64,000 bases of DNA from Pseudomonas peradeniyensis (GTDB taxonomy: Bacteria > Pseudomonadota > Gammaproteobacteria > Pseudomonadales > Pseudomonadaceae): assembly GCF_014268935.2 (NCBI RefSeq), contig NZ_JABWRJ020000005.1:248001-312000 (forward strand), read 5' to 3'. Positions within the stretch are counted from its first letter, which is position 1; each line of letters begins with the position of its first letter. Below are positions 25,711-34,483 of this stretch, one piece after another. The position numbers and the translations under genes were made by a program. A model generated the notes under the pieces. It searched no databases. It was not told the DNA's origin and worked only from the letters and a program-made list of their open reading frames with translations.

Positions 25711-26478
25711 ATGAAAATGAGTTGGACGTGGTTCCACAAGCTGGGTTCCCCCAAATGGTTCTATGCCATCAGCGGCCGCATGCTGCCGTGGCTGACCGTT
25801 TCCTCAATCGTGCTGCTGCTGGTCGGCATCACCTGGGGCCTGGCCTTCGCCCCCCAGGACTACCAGCAGGGCAACAGTTTCCGCATCATCTATATCCACG
25901 TGCCGACGGCCATGCTCGCCCAGTCGTGCTACGTGATGCTCGCGGTGGCGGGTGTGGTGGGGCTGGTGTGGAAGATGAAACTGGCCGACGTCGCGCTGCA
26001 GTGCGCGGCGCCCATCGGCGCCTGGATGACCGCGGTAGCCTTGGTTACCGGGGCGATCTGGGGCAAGCCCACCTGGGGTAGCTGGTGGGTCTGGGACGCG
26101 CGCCTGACATCCATGCTGATCCTGCTGTTCCTGTACTTCGGCATCATCGCCCTGGGCCAGGCCATCAGCAATCGCGACAGCGCGGCCAAGGCCTGCGCGG
26201 TGCTGGCGATCGTCGGCGTGGTCAACATCCCGATCATCAAGTACTCGGTGGAGTGGTGGAACACCCTGCACCAGGGCGCCACCTTCACCCTCACCGAAAA
26301 ACCGGCAATGCCCGTTGAGATGTGGCTACCGCTGCTGCTCACCGCGCTGGGCTTCTATTGTTTCTTCGGCGCCGTGCTGCTGCTGCGCATGCGCCTCGAA
26401 GTGCTCAAGCGCGAGGCCCGCGCCAGTTGGGTCAAGGATGAGGTGCTGGGCCAGCTCGGACGGGAGGTGGCACGATGA
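25711..26478 (+). CDS. ccmC: Heme handling protein CcmC
   Basis: CcmC presents heme to CcmE in the periplasm. The 255-residue product has six membrane segments and the tryptophan-rich heme-handling motif WGSWWVWDARLTS (near residue 125), with conserved periplasmic His residues in HVPTAM and LHQGATF. It lies 46 bases downstream of ccmB and overlaps ccmD by four bases. Confidence 0.97.
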   Translation: MKMSWTWFHKLGSPKWFYAISGRMLPWLTVSSIVLLLVGITWGLAFAPQDYQQGNSFRIIYIHVPTAMLAQSCYVMLAVAGVVGLVWKMKLADVALQCAAPIGAWMTAVALVTGAIWGKPTWGSWWVWDARLTSMLILLFLYFGIIALGQAISNRDSAAKACAVLAIVGVVNIPIIKYSVEWWNTLHQGATFTLTEKPAMPVEMWLPLLLTALGFYCFFGAVLLLRMRLEVLKREARASWVKDEVLGQLGREVAR

Positions 26479-26651
26479 GCTTTGCGTCCTTCAGTGATTT
26501 TCTCGCCATGGGCCACCATGGCCTGTACGTCTGGTCGGCCTACGGCATCTGCCTGGCGGTGCTGGCGCTGAATGTCGCCGCGCCCCTGCTGGCCCGCCGT
26601 CGCTACCTGCAAGAAGAGGCGCGTCGTCTGCGCCGGGAGAGCAAACCGTGA
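26475..26651 (+). CDS. ccmD: Heme exporter small subunit CcmD
   Basis: This 58-residue protein, MSFASFSDFLAMGHHGLYVW at its start, has one membrane helix (SAYGICLAVLALNVAAPLL) and a basic C-terminal tail (RRRYLQEEARRLRRESK). It is the small subunit that stabilises CcmABC-CcmE interaction. Its ATG overlaps the ccmC stop and its stop overlaps the ccmE GTG start. Identification rests on size, topology and invariant position. Confidence 0.93.
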   Translation: MSFASFSDFLAMGHHGLYVWSAYGICLAVLALNVAAPLLARRRYLQEEARRLRRESKP

Positions 26652-27103
26652 ATCCGCAGCGCAAGAAACGCCTGTTCATCATCCTCGGCCTGCTGGCCGG
26701 TGTCGGCGTCGCCGTGGGCTTCGCCCTGAGCGCGCTGCAGCAGAACATCAACCTGTTCTACACCCCGACGCAGATCGCCAATGGCGAAGCGCCGCTGGAC
26801 ACCCGCATCCGCGCTGGCGGCATGGTCGAGAAAGGCTCGGTGCAGCGCTCGGCCGATTCGCTCGACGTGCGCTTCGTGGTCACCGACTACACCAAGTCGG
26901 TGACGATCACCTACCGCGGCATCCTCCCCGACCTGTTCCGCGAAGGGCAGGGCATCGTCGCCCTCGGCAAGCTCAACGCCGATGGCGTGGTGGTGGCCGA
27001 CGAGGTGCTGGCCAAGCACGACGAGAAGTACATGCCGCCGGAAGTCACCAAGGCCCTGAAGGAAAGCGGCCAGGCCGCCAGCGACGCGGGAGCCAAGCCA
27101 TGA
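26648..27103 (+). CDS. ccmE: Periplasmic heme chaperone CcmE
   Basis: CcmE covalently binds heme and carries it to CcmFH. The 151-residue protein has an N-terminal anchor (LFIILGLLAGVGVAVGFAL), a beta-barrel domain and the heme-attachment motif HDEKY in VLAKHDEKYMPPEV, whose His is near residue 124. GTG is the start, overlapping the ccmD stop. The tail (ALKESGQAASDAGAK) is flexible and the stop overlaps ccmF. Confidence 0.97.
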   Translation: MNPQRKKRLFIILGLLAGVGVAVGFALSALQQNINLFYTPTQIANGEAPLDTRIRAGGMVEKGSVQRSADSLDVRFVVTDYTKSVTITYRGILPDLFREGQGIVALGKLNADGVVVADEVLAKHDEKYMPPEVTKALKESGQAASDAGAKP

Positions 27104-29088
27104 ATGCGGCCCTGGTGATCCCCGAACTCGGCCAGCTGGCGATGATCCTGGCGATCTGCTTCGCCGCCGTGCAGGCCAGTGTGCCGCTGCTCGGCGCCTG
27201 GCGCGGTGACAGCCTGTGGATGGGCCTGGCGCGGCCGGCGGCCTGGGGGCAGTTCGCCTTCCTGGCGTTTGCCTTCGCCTGCCTCACTCATGCCTTCATG
27301 ACCGACAACTTCTCGGTCGCCTATGTCGCCAGCAACTCCAACAGCGCCTTGCCCTGGTACTACAAGTTCAGCGCCGTATGGGGCGCCCACGAGGGCTCGC
27401 TGCTGCTGTGGGCACTGATCCTCGGCGGCTGGACCTTCGCCGTGTCGATCTTCTCGCGGCAGTTGCCGCAGGTGATGCTGGCGCGGGTGCTGGCGGTGAT
27501 GGGCATGATCAGCGTGGGCTTCCTGAGCTTCCTGATCATCACCTCCAACCCGTTCTCGCGCCTGCTGCCGCAGGTGCCGGGCGATGGTCGCGACCTCAAC
27601 CCGCTGCTGCAGGACTTCGGCCTGATCGTCCACCCGCCGATGCTGTACATGGGCTACGTGGGTTTCTCGGTAGCCTTCGCCTTCGCCATCGCCGCCTTGC
27701 TCGGCGGGCGCCTCGATGCCGCCTGGGCCCGTTGGTCGCGGCCCTGGACCATTGTCGCCTGGGCCTTCCTCGGCGTGGGCATCACCCTCGGCTCATGGTG
27801 GGCCTATTACGAGCTGGGTTGGGGTGGCTGGTGGTTCTGGGATCCGGTCGAGAACGCCTCGTTCATGCCCTGGCTGGTGGGTACGGCGCTGATCCACTCG
27901 TTGGCGGTCACCGAAAAACGCGGGGTGTTCAAGAGCTGGACCGTGCTGCTGGCCATTGCCGCATTCTCCCTGAGCCTGCTGGGGACCTTCCTGGTGCGTT
28001 CCGGCGTGCTGACCTCGGTACATGCGTTCGCCGCCGACCCGTCCCGTGGCGTGTTCATCCTGATCTTCCTGCTGTTCGTGGTCGGCGGCTCGCTGACCCT
28101 GTTCGCTCTGCGTGCGCCGGTGGTCAAGAGTCAGGTGGGCTTTGCCCTGTGGTCCCGTGAAACCCTGCTGTTGGCCAATAACCTGGTGCTGGTGGTGGCC
28201 GCGTCGATGATCTTGCTGGGCACCCTGTACCCGCTGGTGCTCGACGCCCTGACCGGGGCCAAGCTGTCGGTCGGCCCGCCTTACTTCGACGCCCTGTTCC
28301 TGCCGCTGATGGCGCTGCTGATGGTGGTGCTCGGCGTGGGCGTGGTGGTGCGCTGGAAGGACACCCCGGGCAAGTGGCTGGCGGGCATGCTGACCCCGGT
28401 GCTGGTCGGCAGCGCGGTGTTGGCGCCGGTCGCCGGGCTGATCGTCGATGACTTCGACTGGCCGGCCCTGAGCGTGTTCGCCCTGGCCGCCTGGGTGGTC
28501 CTGAGCGGCGTACGCGACATCCTCGACAAGACCCGTCACAAAGGCCTGGCCAAGGGGTTGGCGGGCCTGAGTCGCAGCTATTGGGGCATGCACCTGGCGC
28601 ACCTGGGCCTGGTGGTGTGCGCCCTGGGCGTGGTGCTGTCGAGCAACAACAGCGCCGAGCGCGACCTGCGCATGGCGCCGGGCGAAACCGTCGAGCTGGG
28701 TGGCTATCACTTCCTGTTCGAGGGCGCCAAGCACTTCGAAGGCCCGAACTTCATTTCCGACAAGGGCACCGTGCGCGTTTCGCGCGATGGCCGCGAAGTG
28801 TCCGTGCTGCACCCGGAAAAGCGCCTGTACACCGTGCAGCAGTCGATGATGACCGAGGCCGGCATCGACGCCGGCTTCACCCGCGACCTGTATGTCGCCC
28901 TGGGCGAGCCGTTGGAAAACGGCGCCTGGGCGGTACGGGTGCATATCAAACCCTATGTCCGCTGGATCTGGCTGGGCGGTCTGCTGACCGGCCTGGGCGG
29001 CTTGCTGGCGGCCCTCGACCGACGCTACCGCGTCAAGGTCAAGACCCGGGTGCGTGAGGCCCTGGGCGTGTCTGGAGCGACTGCATGA
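27100..29088 (+). CDS. ccmF: Cytochrome c heme lyase subunit CcmF
   Basis: CcmF joins heme to apocytochrome c together with CcmH and CcmI. The 662-residue protein has about fifteen membrane segments, the WWD motif WGGWWFWDPVENASFMPW (near residue 240) and a periplasmic C-terminal domain (LRMAPGETVELGGYHFLFEG). The ATG at 27100 overlaps the ccmE stop and gives the family N-terminus LVIPELGQLAMILA. Earlier in-frame codons run back through ccmE and are not used. Confidence 0.98.
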   Translation: MNAALVIPELGQLAMILAICFAAVQASVPLLGAWRGDSLWMGLARPAAWGQFAFLAFAFACLTHAFMTDNFSVAYVASNSNSALPWYYKFSAVWGAHEGSLLLWALILGGWTFAVSIFSRQLPQVMLARVLAVMGMISVGFLSFLIITSNPFSRLLPQVPGDGRDLNPLLQDFGLIVHPPMLYMGYVGFSVAFAFAIAALLGGRLDAAWARWSRPWTIVAWAFLGVGITLGSWWAYYELGWGGWWFWDPVENASFMPWLVGTALIHSLAVTEKRGVFKSWTVLLAIAAFSLSLLGTFLVRSGVLTSVHAFAADPSRGVFILIFLLFVVGGSLTLFALRAPVVKSQVGFALWSRETLLLANNLVLVVAASMILLGTLYPLVLDALTGAKLSVGPPYFDALFLPLMALLMVVLGVGVVVRWKDTPGKWLAGMLTPVLVGSAVLAPVAGLIVDDFDWPALSVFALAAWVVLSGVRDILDKTRHKGLAKGLAGLSRSYWGMHLAHLGLVVCALGVVLSSNNSAERDLRMAPGETVELGGYHFLFEGAKHFEGPNFISDKGTVRVSRDGREVSVLHPEKRLYTVQQSMMTEAGIDAGFTRDLYVALGEPLENGAWAVRVHIKPYVRWIWLGGLLTGLGGLLAALDRRYRVKVKTRVREALGVSGATA

Positions 29089-29621
29089 AGCGTTGGATCA
29101 TGGTGGTGCCCCTGGCGGTGTTCCTGCTGGTGGCGGTCTTTCTCTACAAGGGGTTGTTCTTGAAACCCGACGAACTGCCTTCGGCGATGATCGGCAAGCC
29201 GTTCCCGGCGTTCGCGCTGGCGAGCGTGCAGGGCGATCGCAGCCTCACCCAGGCCGACCTGATTGGCCGCCCGGCATTGGTCAACGTGTGGGGCACCTGG
29301 TGCCCGTCGTGCAAGGTCGAGCACCCGTACCTGAACCAGCTGGCCGAGCAGGGCGTGGTGATCCACGGGGTCAACTACAAGGACGACAACGCCGCCGCGC
29401 TGAAGTGGCTGGCCGATTTCCACAACCCGTACCAGCTGAACATCGCCGACCAGCAAGGCTCGCTGGGCCTGGACCTGGGCGTGTACGGCGCGCCGGAAAC
29501 CTTCCTGATCGACGCCAACGGCATCATCCGTTACAAGCACGTGGGCGTGGTCGATGCCACGGTGTGGCGCGAACAGCTGGCGCCGCTGTACCAGGGCCTG
29601 GTCGACGAGGCCCGGCCATGA
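29085..29621 (+). CDS. ccmG: Thiol:disulfide interchange protein CcmG/DsbE
   Basis: CcmG is a membrane-anchored periplasmic thioredoxin that keeps apocytochrome heme-binding cysteines reduced. The 178-residue protein has an N-terminal helix (VVPLAVFLLVAVFLY), the active site WGTWCPSCKVEHPYL and the cis-Pro region GAPETFLID. It overlaps ccmF and ccmH by four bases each. Confidence 0.97.
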   Translation: MKRWIMVVPLAVFLLVAVFLYKGLFLKPDELPSAMIGKPFPAFALASVQGDRSLTQADLIGRPALVNVWGTWCPSCKVEHPYLNQLAEQGVVIHGVNYKDDNAAALKWLADFHNPYQLNIADQQGSLGLDLGVYGAPETFLIDANGIIRYKHVGVVDATVWREQLAPLYQGLVDEARP

Positions 29622-30094
29622 GGCGCTGGCTGGCGGCCGCCGTGCTCGGCCTGAGCCTGGCCGGCGTGGCCAAGGCGGCCATCGACACCTACCAGTTCCG
29701 TGACGACGCCGAGCGCGAGCGCTATCAGCAACTGACCAAGGAGCTGCGCTGCCCCAAGTGCCAGAACCAGGATATCGCCGACTCCAACGCGCCCATCGCC
29801 GCCGACCTGCGCCGCGAGATCTTCCGCATGCTGGGCGAGGGCAAGAACAACCAGCAGATCGTCGATTTCATGGTCGATCGCTATGGCGACTTCGTGCGCT
29901 ACAAGCCGGCGCTCAGCGGGCGCACCTGGCTGCTCTGGTTCGGCCCGGGGATTCTCCTGGCCGGAGGTTTCGTGGTGCTGGCGCTGATCGTGCGCCGTCG
30001 CCGTGGCCAGGCCGTGGCCGGCAACACCGAACTGTCCGCCGACGAACGCGAGCGTCTGGCCAAACTGCTGGATAAAGAACGTACCCATGACTGA
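29618..30094 (+). CDS. ccmH: Cytochrome c maturation protein CcmH
   Basis: CcmH (CycL) is an apocytochrome thioreductase component of the heme lyase. The 158-residue protein begins with a signal sequence (RRWLAAAVLGLSLAGVAKA) and has the redox motif LRCPKCQNQDIADSNAP near residue 44. A membrane helix (WLLWFGPGILLAGGFVVLALIV) closes the family domain, followed by a short cytoplasmic tail. The ATG at 29618 overlaps the ccmG stop. The stop lies inside ccmI, an eight-base overlap. Confidence 0.97.
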   Translation: MRRWLAAAVLGLSLAGVAKAAIDTYQFRDDAERERYQQLTKELRCPKCQNQDIADSNAPIAADLRREIFRMLGEGKNNQQIVDFMVDRYGDFVRYKPALSGRTWLLWFGPGILLAGGFVVLALIVRRRRGQAVAGNTELSADERERLAKLLDKERTHD

Positions 30095-31274
30095 ATTCTG
30101 GCTTAGCGCGGGCCTGCTGTTGCTCGCCGCCCTGGCTTTCCTGCTGCTGCCGATCCTGCGCGGTCGTCGCCGTCAGCAGGCCGAGCAGGATCGTACCGCC
30201 CTCAATGTCGCGCTCTATGAAGAGCGCGTTGCCGAACTGGCCGCCCAGCAGGCGGCAGGCGTTCTCGACGAACAGCAACTGGCCAATGGCCGCGACGAGG
30301 CCGCCCGTGAGCTGCTGGCCGACACCGAGCGCGGCGAGGTGACGCGTCAGGGCCACCTGGGCAAGGCCGTGCCGCTGCTGGCGGCGGTGCTGGTGCCGGC
30401 CATGGCTCTTGGGCTGTACCTGCACTTCGGCGCCGCGGACAAGGTCGAACTGACCCAGGAGTTCGCCCGCGCGCCACAGTCGATGACGGAAATGACCACG
30501 CGCCTGGAGCGTGCGGTGCAGGCCCAGCCCGACTCTGCAGAAGGCCTGTACTTCCTCGGTCGTGCCTATATGGCCGAGCAGCGCCCAGCCGACGCGGCCA
30601 AGGCCTTCGAGCGTGCCGTGGCCCTGGCCGGGCGTCAGCCCGAGCTGCTCGGCCAGTGGGCGCAGTCGCTGTACTTCGCCGCCGACAAGCAGTGGTCGGC
30701 GCAATTGCAGGCACTCACCGATGAGGCGCTCAAGGCCGACCCGCAAGAGGTCACCAGCCTTGGCCTGCGCGGCATCGCCGCCTTCGAGGGCGAGCGCTAC
30801 CAGGAGGCCATCGACTACTGGCAGCGTCTGCTGGCGCAGTTGCCGCAGGGTGACGCGTCCCGCGACGCGCTGCAGGGCGGCATCGACCGCGCCGCCGACA
30901 AGCTCAAGGCCGGTGGCGGCAAGGTGGCCGAAACAGCGCGCCTGAAGGTGCGGGTGGAACTGGCCGCGGGGCTCAAGGACAAAGTGCGCCCGGACGACAC
31001 AGTGTTCATCTTCGCCCGCGCCAGCAATGGCCCGCCCATGCCGCTGGCGGCCAAGCGGGTGACGGTGGCGCAGCTGCCGATCGAGGTGGAGCTGTCCGAT
31101 GCCGATGCGATGATGCCGCAGATGAAACTGTCGGACTTCGCCGAAGTCCAACTGGTTGCCCGGGTCTCGCGCGCCGGGCAGCCCACCCAAGGTGAATGGA
31201 AGGGCCAGAGCGCCCCGCTGGCTACCGGCACCCGGGGCACCCAGCATGTGACCATCGACAGCCCCGACTCATAA
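30087..31274 (+). CDS. ccmI: Cytochrome c maturation protein CcmI
   Basis: CcmI (CycH) chaperones apocytochrome c to the lyase. The 395-residue protein has two N-terminal membrane helices (residues ~4-24 and ~95-115), then TPR-like helical pairs (SAEGLYFLGRAYMAEQRPADAAKAFERAVAL). A C-terminal periplasmic beta domain follows (LKVRVELAAGLKDKVRPDDTVFIFARASNGPPMPLAAKRV). It starts within ccmH and is the last ccm gene. Confidence 0.95.
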   Translation: MTEFWLSAGLLLLAALAFLLLPILRGRRRQQAEQDRTALNVALYEERVAELAAQQAAGVLDEQQLANGRDEAARELLADTERGEVTRQGHLGKAVPLLAAVLVPAMALGLYLHFGAADKVELTQEFARAPQSMTEMTTRLERAVQAQPDSAEGLYFLGRAYMAEQRPADAAKAFERAVALAGRQPELLGQWAQSLYFAADKQWSAQLQALTDEALKADPQEVTSLGLRGIAAFEGERYQEAIDYWQRLLAQLPQGDASRDALQGGIDRAADKLKAGGGKVAETARLKVRVELAAGLKDKVRPDDTVFIFARASNGPPMPLAAKRVTVAQLPIEVELSDADAMMPQMKLSDFAEVQLVARVSRAGQPTQGEWKGQSAPLATGTRGTQHVTIDSPDS

Positions 31275-31286
31275 GAGAGCTTCCCC

Positions 31287-31709
31287 ATGAACAGCACTGT
31301 CCGCCTGACCCTGATTTCCCTGGCCCTGGGTCTTTCCGCGTGTACGGTGCATCAGCCCGGGGAGCGTGAGCCGCTGCCGCCGATCGAGACCACGCCGCCG
31401 CACAAGGGACCGGTGGTCAAGCCCTTGCCGGGTGGCCAGCCCGGCACCCAGCCGAGCAAGCCGGCGGCGATTCCCAAGCCCATGCCGCGTACCTCCGCCA
31501 GCTTCGCGCCGCCACCGGGGGGCGCCAGCCACTGGGACCCGAAGCTGGGGGTCTATGTGCTGGAGAAGGAGCCCAACACCTTCTACCGCCAGCGCACCTA
31601 TTACCGCTGGAACAATGGCTGGAGCTGGTCGCTGAGCCCCAACGGGCCATGGCAGGACACCGACAGCAGTGGCGTGCCGGGCGGGTTGGGCAGGGCGTTC
31701 GGCCAGTAA
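31287..31709 (+). CDS. Small Pro-rich putative lipoprotein
   Basis: The 140-residue product starts MNSTVRLTLISLALGLSAC, an N-terminal signal with a lipobox-like LSAC whose Cys is at residue 19. A Pro-rich linker (about residues 25-75) and a C-terminal aromatic domain (WDPKLGVYVLEKEPNTFYRQRTYYRWNNGWSW) follow. It is 12 bases downstream of ccmI and preceded by GAGAG, so it may be co-transcribed. Function is unknown; an outer-membrane lipoprotein is the simplest reading. Confidence 0.75.
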   Translation: MNSTVRLTLISLALGLSACTVHQPGEREPLPPIETTPPHKGPVVKPLPGGQPGTQPSKPAAIPKPMPRTSASFAPPPGGASHWDPKLGVYVLEKEPNTFYRQRTYYRWNNGWSWSLSPNGPWQDTDSSGVPGGLGRAFGQ

Positions 31710-31720
31710 TTGCCGTAGAG

Positions 31721-31803
31721 GCCCTATCGCGGGGCAAGCCCGCTCCCACGCCAGTAACGCTCGTCGTCAATTGCGTGGGAGCGGGCTTGCCCCGCGATAG
31801 GTC
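31721..31803. repeat. Inverted REP pair
   Basis: ATCGCGGGGCAAGCCCGCTC (about 31725-31744) faces GGAGCGGGCTTGCCCCGCGA (about 31778-31797). The pair can fold into hairpins and may terminate or stabilise the ccm operon transcript. Confidence 0.92.
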
Positions 31804-31856
31804 CGGCGGCGCCAACAGCTGGCATAATCCCCCTTCGCATTCAACCGGAGGGTGGC

Positions 31857-32795
31857 ATGAGCAAGACAGTCCTGGTGCTGGTGGAAACCGTCGATGACTA
31901 CCTGCCGCTATTGGAACGGGCCGGCTATCGCCTGATCCGCGCACCGTCGCCGCAGATGCGCGCCGACGCCATCGCCCGTCACGCCGGCGAGATCGACGCC
32001 GTGCTCACCCGTGGCCCGCTGGGCCTCACGGCCGACGAAATTGCCATGCTGACCCAACTTCAGATCATCTGCGTGATCGGCGCCGGCTACGAGCAGGTCG
32101 ATCTCGAGGCCGCCGCGGCGCGCGGCATTACCGTCACCAATGGCGCGGGTGCCAACGCCGGGCCCGTCGCCGACCACGCCATGGCGATGCTGCTGGCGCT
32201 GTTGCGCGATATCCCCCGTGCCGATGCCAGTACCCGACGCGGTGAGTGGAACCGGGTGATCAGCCCCTCGGTCAGCGGTAAGCGCCTGGGCATCATCGGT
32301 CTGGGCGCGGTCGGCCAGGCCATCGCCCGCCGTGCGAGCCAAGGTTTCGACATGAATGTCAGCTACCACAGCCGCACGCCTCGCAAAGACCAGCCCTACA
32401 CCTGGTACGACACCCCGCTGCACCTGGCGGATGCGGTGGACATCCTGGTGGTCGCGACGCCCGGTGGCAGTGGTACCCGGCATCTTGTCGATGGTCCGGT
32501 ACTGGAGGCCCTGGGCGCCGAGGGGTACCTGGTCAACATCGCCCGGGCCAGCGTGGTGGACACCACGGCGTTGGTCGGCGCGCTGGAGCGGGGCGTGATC
32601 GCCGGGGCCGCGCTGGATGTGTTCGATGACGAGCCTGCGGTGCCTGATGCGCTCAAGGCGCTGGGCAACACGGTGCTGACCCCGCATGTGGCGGGGCAGT
32701 CTCCGGAAGCGGCGCGCGATACCGTGACCCTGGTGCTGCGCAACCTGCAGGCGTTCTTTGCCGGCGAGCCGGTGTTGACGCCGGTTCGCGGTTGA
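31857..32795 (+). CDS. D-isomer-specific 2-hydroxyacid dehydrogenase
   Basis: The 312-residue NAD(P)-dependent oxidoreductase probably reduces 2-keto acids such as glyoxylate or hydroxypyruvate to D-2-hydroxyacids. The nucleotide-binding motif GLGAVGQAIARRA lies near residue 147. The catalytic Arg is in VNIARASVVDTTAL, the Glu in DDEPAVPDAL and the His in VLTPHVAG. The substrate cannot be fixed from sequence. It is preceded by a clear GGAGG and followed 51 bases later by a PhzF gene. Confidence 0.9.
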   Translation: MSKTVLVLVETVDDYLPLLERAGYRLIRAPSPQMRADAIARHAGEIDAVLTRGPLGLTADEIAMLTQLQIICVIGAGYEQVDLEAAAARGITVTNGAGANAGPVADHAMAMLLALLRDIPRADASTRRGEWNRVISPSVSGKRLGIIGLGAVGQAIARRASQGFDMNVSYHSRTPRKDQPYTWYDTPLHLADAVDILVVATPGGSGTRHLVDGPVLEALGAEGYLVNIARASVVDTTALVGALERGVIAGAALDVFDDEPAVPDALKALGNTVLTPHVAGQSPEAARDTVTLVLRNLQAFFAGEPVLTPVRG

Positions 32796-32845
32796 ATCCT
32801 TTCTGAAGTCCGCCCGGCGCGCTGCCGGGCCTGAGGAGCTTTTGC

Positions 32846-33634
32846 ATGCAACTTGAGATCTTCCAGGTCGACGCTTTTTCATCCGTGCCGTTCGGCGGCA
32901 ATCCCGCAGCGGTGATTCCGCTGCAGCAGTGGCTGCCCGATGAAGTGCTGCAGCGCATTGCCGAAGAGAACAACCTGTCCGAGACGGCGTACTTCGTGCG
33001 TAACGGTGAAGCGTTCGACCTGCGTTGGTTCACGCCGGCGGTGGAGGTTGACCTGTGTGGGCATGCGACGTTGGCGGCGGCCTGGGTGTTGTTCGAGCAA
33101 CTGGGTGAGCAGGCCGAGGTGCTGCGTTTCAATACCCGTAGCGGGGAGTTGCGGGTTCGGCGTGGTGCCGATGGCCTGCTGGCGATGGATTTTCCGGCTA
33201 AGCAGCCGGTGGCCGTCGAGATTCCGGCGGGGTTGCTGGAGGCGCTTGGGTTAAGTGAGGCTCGGGCGTTGTACCGGACCGACGACTACGTGCTGGTGAT
33301 TGACGATGTGTCGCTGATCGAGGGGCTCAAGCCGGATTTCGTGGCGTTGTCGGCGTTTGAAGTGCGGGGGATTGCGGTGACGGCGGCGGGGCGTGGGTTT
33401 GATTTCGTCACGCGGTGGTTTGGGCCCAGGGTTGGGGTCAATGAAGACCCGGTGACCGGGTCGGCGCATACGTCCTTGGCGCCGTATTGGGCGCAGCGGT
33501 TGGGTAAGAGCAGCTTGCGCTGTGAGCAGGGTGGGGCGCGCAAGGGGCAGTTGCAATGTGATTTGCCTGGGAATGGGCGGGTGATTATCAGTGGGCGGGG
33601 GGCGCTTTATTTGCGGGGGGTGGTTTTTGTTTGA
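32846..33634 (+). CDS. PhzF family isomerase/epimerase-like protein
   Basis: The 262-residue PhzF-fold protein shows the N-terminal block FQVDAFSSVPFGGNPAAVIPL, the conserved acidic residue in EENNLSETAYFV, and DLCGHATLAAAWVLF. The second half-domain contains GVNEDPVTGSAHTSLAPYWA. PhzF proteins catalyse isomerisations, and the physiological substrate of most members is unknown. A GAGGAG site precedes the ATG. Nothing links it to phenazine synthesis here. Confidence 0.88.
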   Translation: MQLEIFQVDAFSSVPFGGNPAAVIPLQQWLPDEVLQRIAEENNLSETAYFVRNGEAFDLRWFTPAVEVDLCGHATLAAAWVLFEQLGEQAEVLRFNTRSGELRVRRGADGLLAMDFPAKQPVAVEIPAGLLEALGLSEARALYRTDDYVLVIDDVSLIEGLKPDFVALSAFEVRGIAVTAAGRGFDFVTRWFGPRVGVNEDPVTGSAHTSLAPYWAQRLGKSSLRCEQGGARKGQLQCDLPGNGRVIISGRGALYLRGVVFV

Positions 33635-33660
33635 GTTGCTAGTTGCTAGTTGCTAGTTGT
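33635..33660 (+). repeat. GTTGCTA heptanucleotide repeat
   Basis: Three and a half copies of GTTGCTA begin right at the stop codon of the PhzF gene and precede element B. This mirrors the TTTGG repeat between flhB and element A. Confidence 0.85.
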
Positions 33661-33693
33661 GGTTTATGGGGGTGATGGTTTTGGTAGTTGTAG

Positions 33694-34408
33694 GCGCATT
33701 CATTTGCGATGTCGACGCATAGTCACCTTTCCGCCCTTACGGCGGGTAACTTTTTGAAGGATCAAAAAGTCACCAAAAAATCCTCGCTCCATTCATCCGG
33801 CCCTCCGCTTCGCTCCGGGTTCCCTCACTCCGGTCTTGCTCCCGGGAGGACCGCGCTGCAGGGCCCATCCTGGGCCCCAGCGCTTGACGGGCATCCATGC
33901 CCGTCACCTCCCTCCGCAAGTCCTGCGTTCGGCCTCCTGAAGTCGCGAAGTTACGGGCGGCGCCTGGACTGGCGCAGCTGTCGCTAGTTGGAGATTAAAT
34001 AATCTCTCGATCGTTTCGCGGGGCAACCAATATATAACTAACTGTCAAATAGCCAACTTCGCATTTTCTGCTCTTGCTCTTGCTCTTGCTCTTGCTCTTG
34101 CTCTTGCTCTTGCTCTTGCTTCTAAGCGCGCGATAGTTCAGGCGCCACCAATTGCGACTTCAGGAGGCCGAGCGGAGTTCTTGCGGAGGGAGGTGACGGC
34201 CATGGATGGCCGTCAAGCGCTGCGCCCCAGGATGGGGCGTTCAGCGCGGTCCTCCCGGGAGCAAGAACGGAGCGAGGGAACCCCGGAGCGAAGCGTAGGG
34301 GCCGGATGAATGGAGCGAGGATTTTTTGGTTCCTTTTTGATCCTTCAAAAAGGGACCCGCCGTAAGGGCGGAAAGGTGACTATGCGTCACCATCGCCAAT
34401 GAATGCGC
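33694..34408. mobile_element. Long-inverted-repeat element, copy B
   Basis: This is the second copy of the element at 1460-2250. Left arm about 33694-33986, right arm about 34124-34408, with the same outer CACCTTTCCGCCCTTACGGC/reverse complement ends and the same CTTGCT microsatellite. The arms match copy A closely throughout. The centre is shorter because only a fragment of a REP (TTTCGCGGGGCAACC) remains. No gene is called inside. It occupies the gap between the PhzF and GFA genes. Confidence 0.85.
34068..34121 (+). repeat. CTTGCT hexanucleotide microsatellite in element B
   Basis: About eight to nine copies of CTTGCT sit at the inner edge of the right arm, in the same place as in element A. 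Confidence 0.9.
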
Positions 34409-34483
34409 ATAAAAAATCAAAACAATCACCCCGAACCCACCACCTATACTCCAACTCCCAAAAACAACAGCAAGGAGCCCCCC

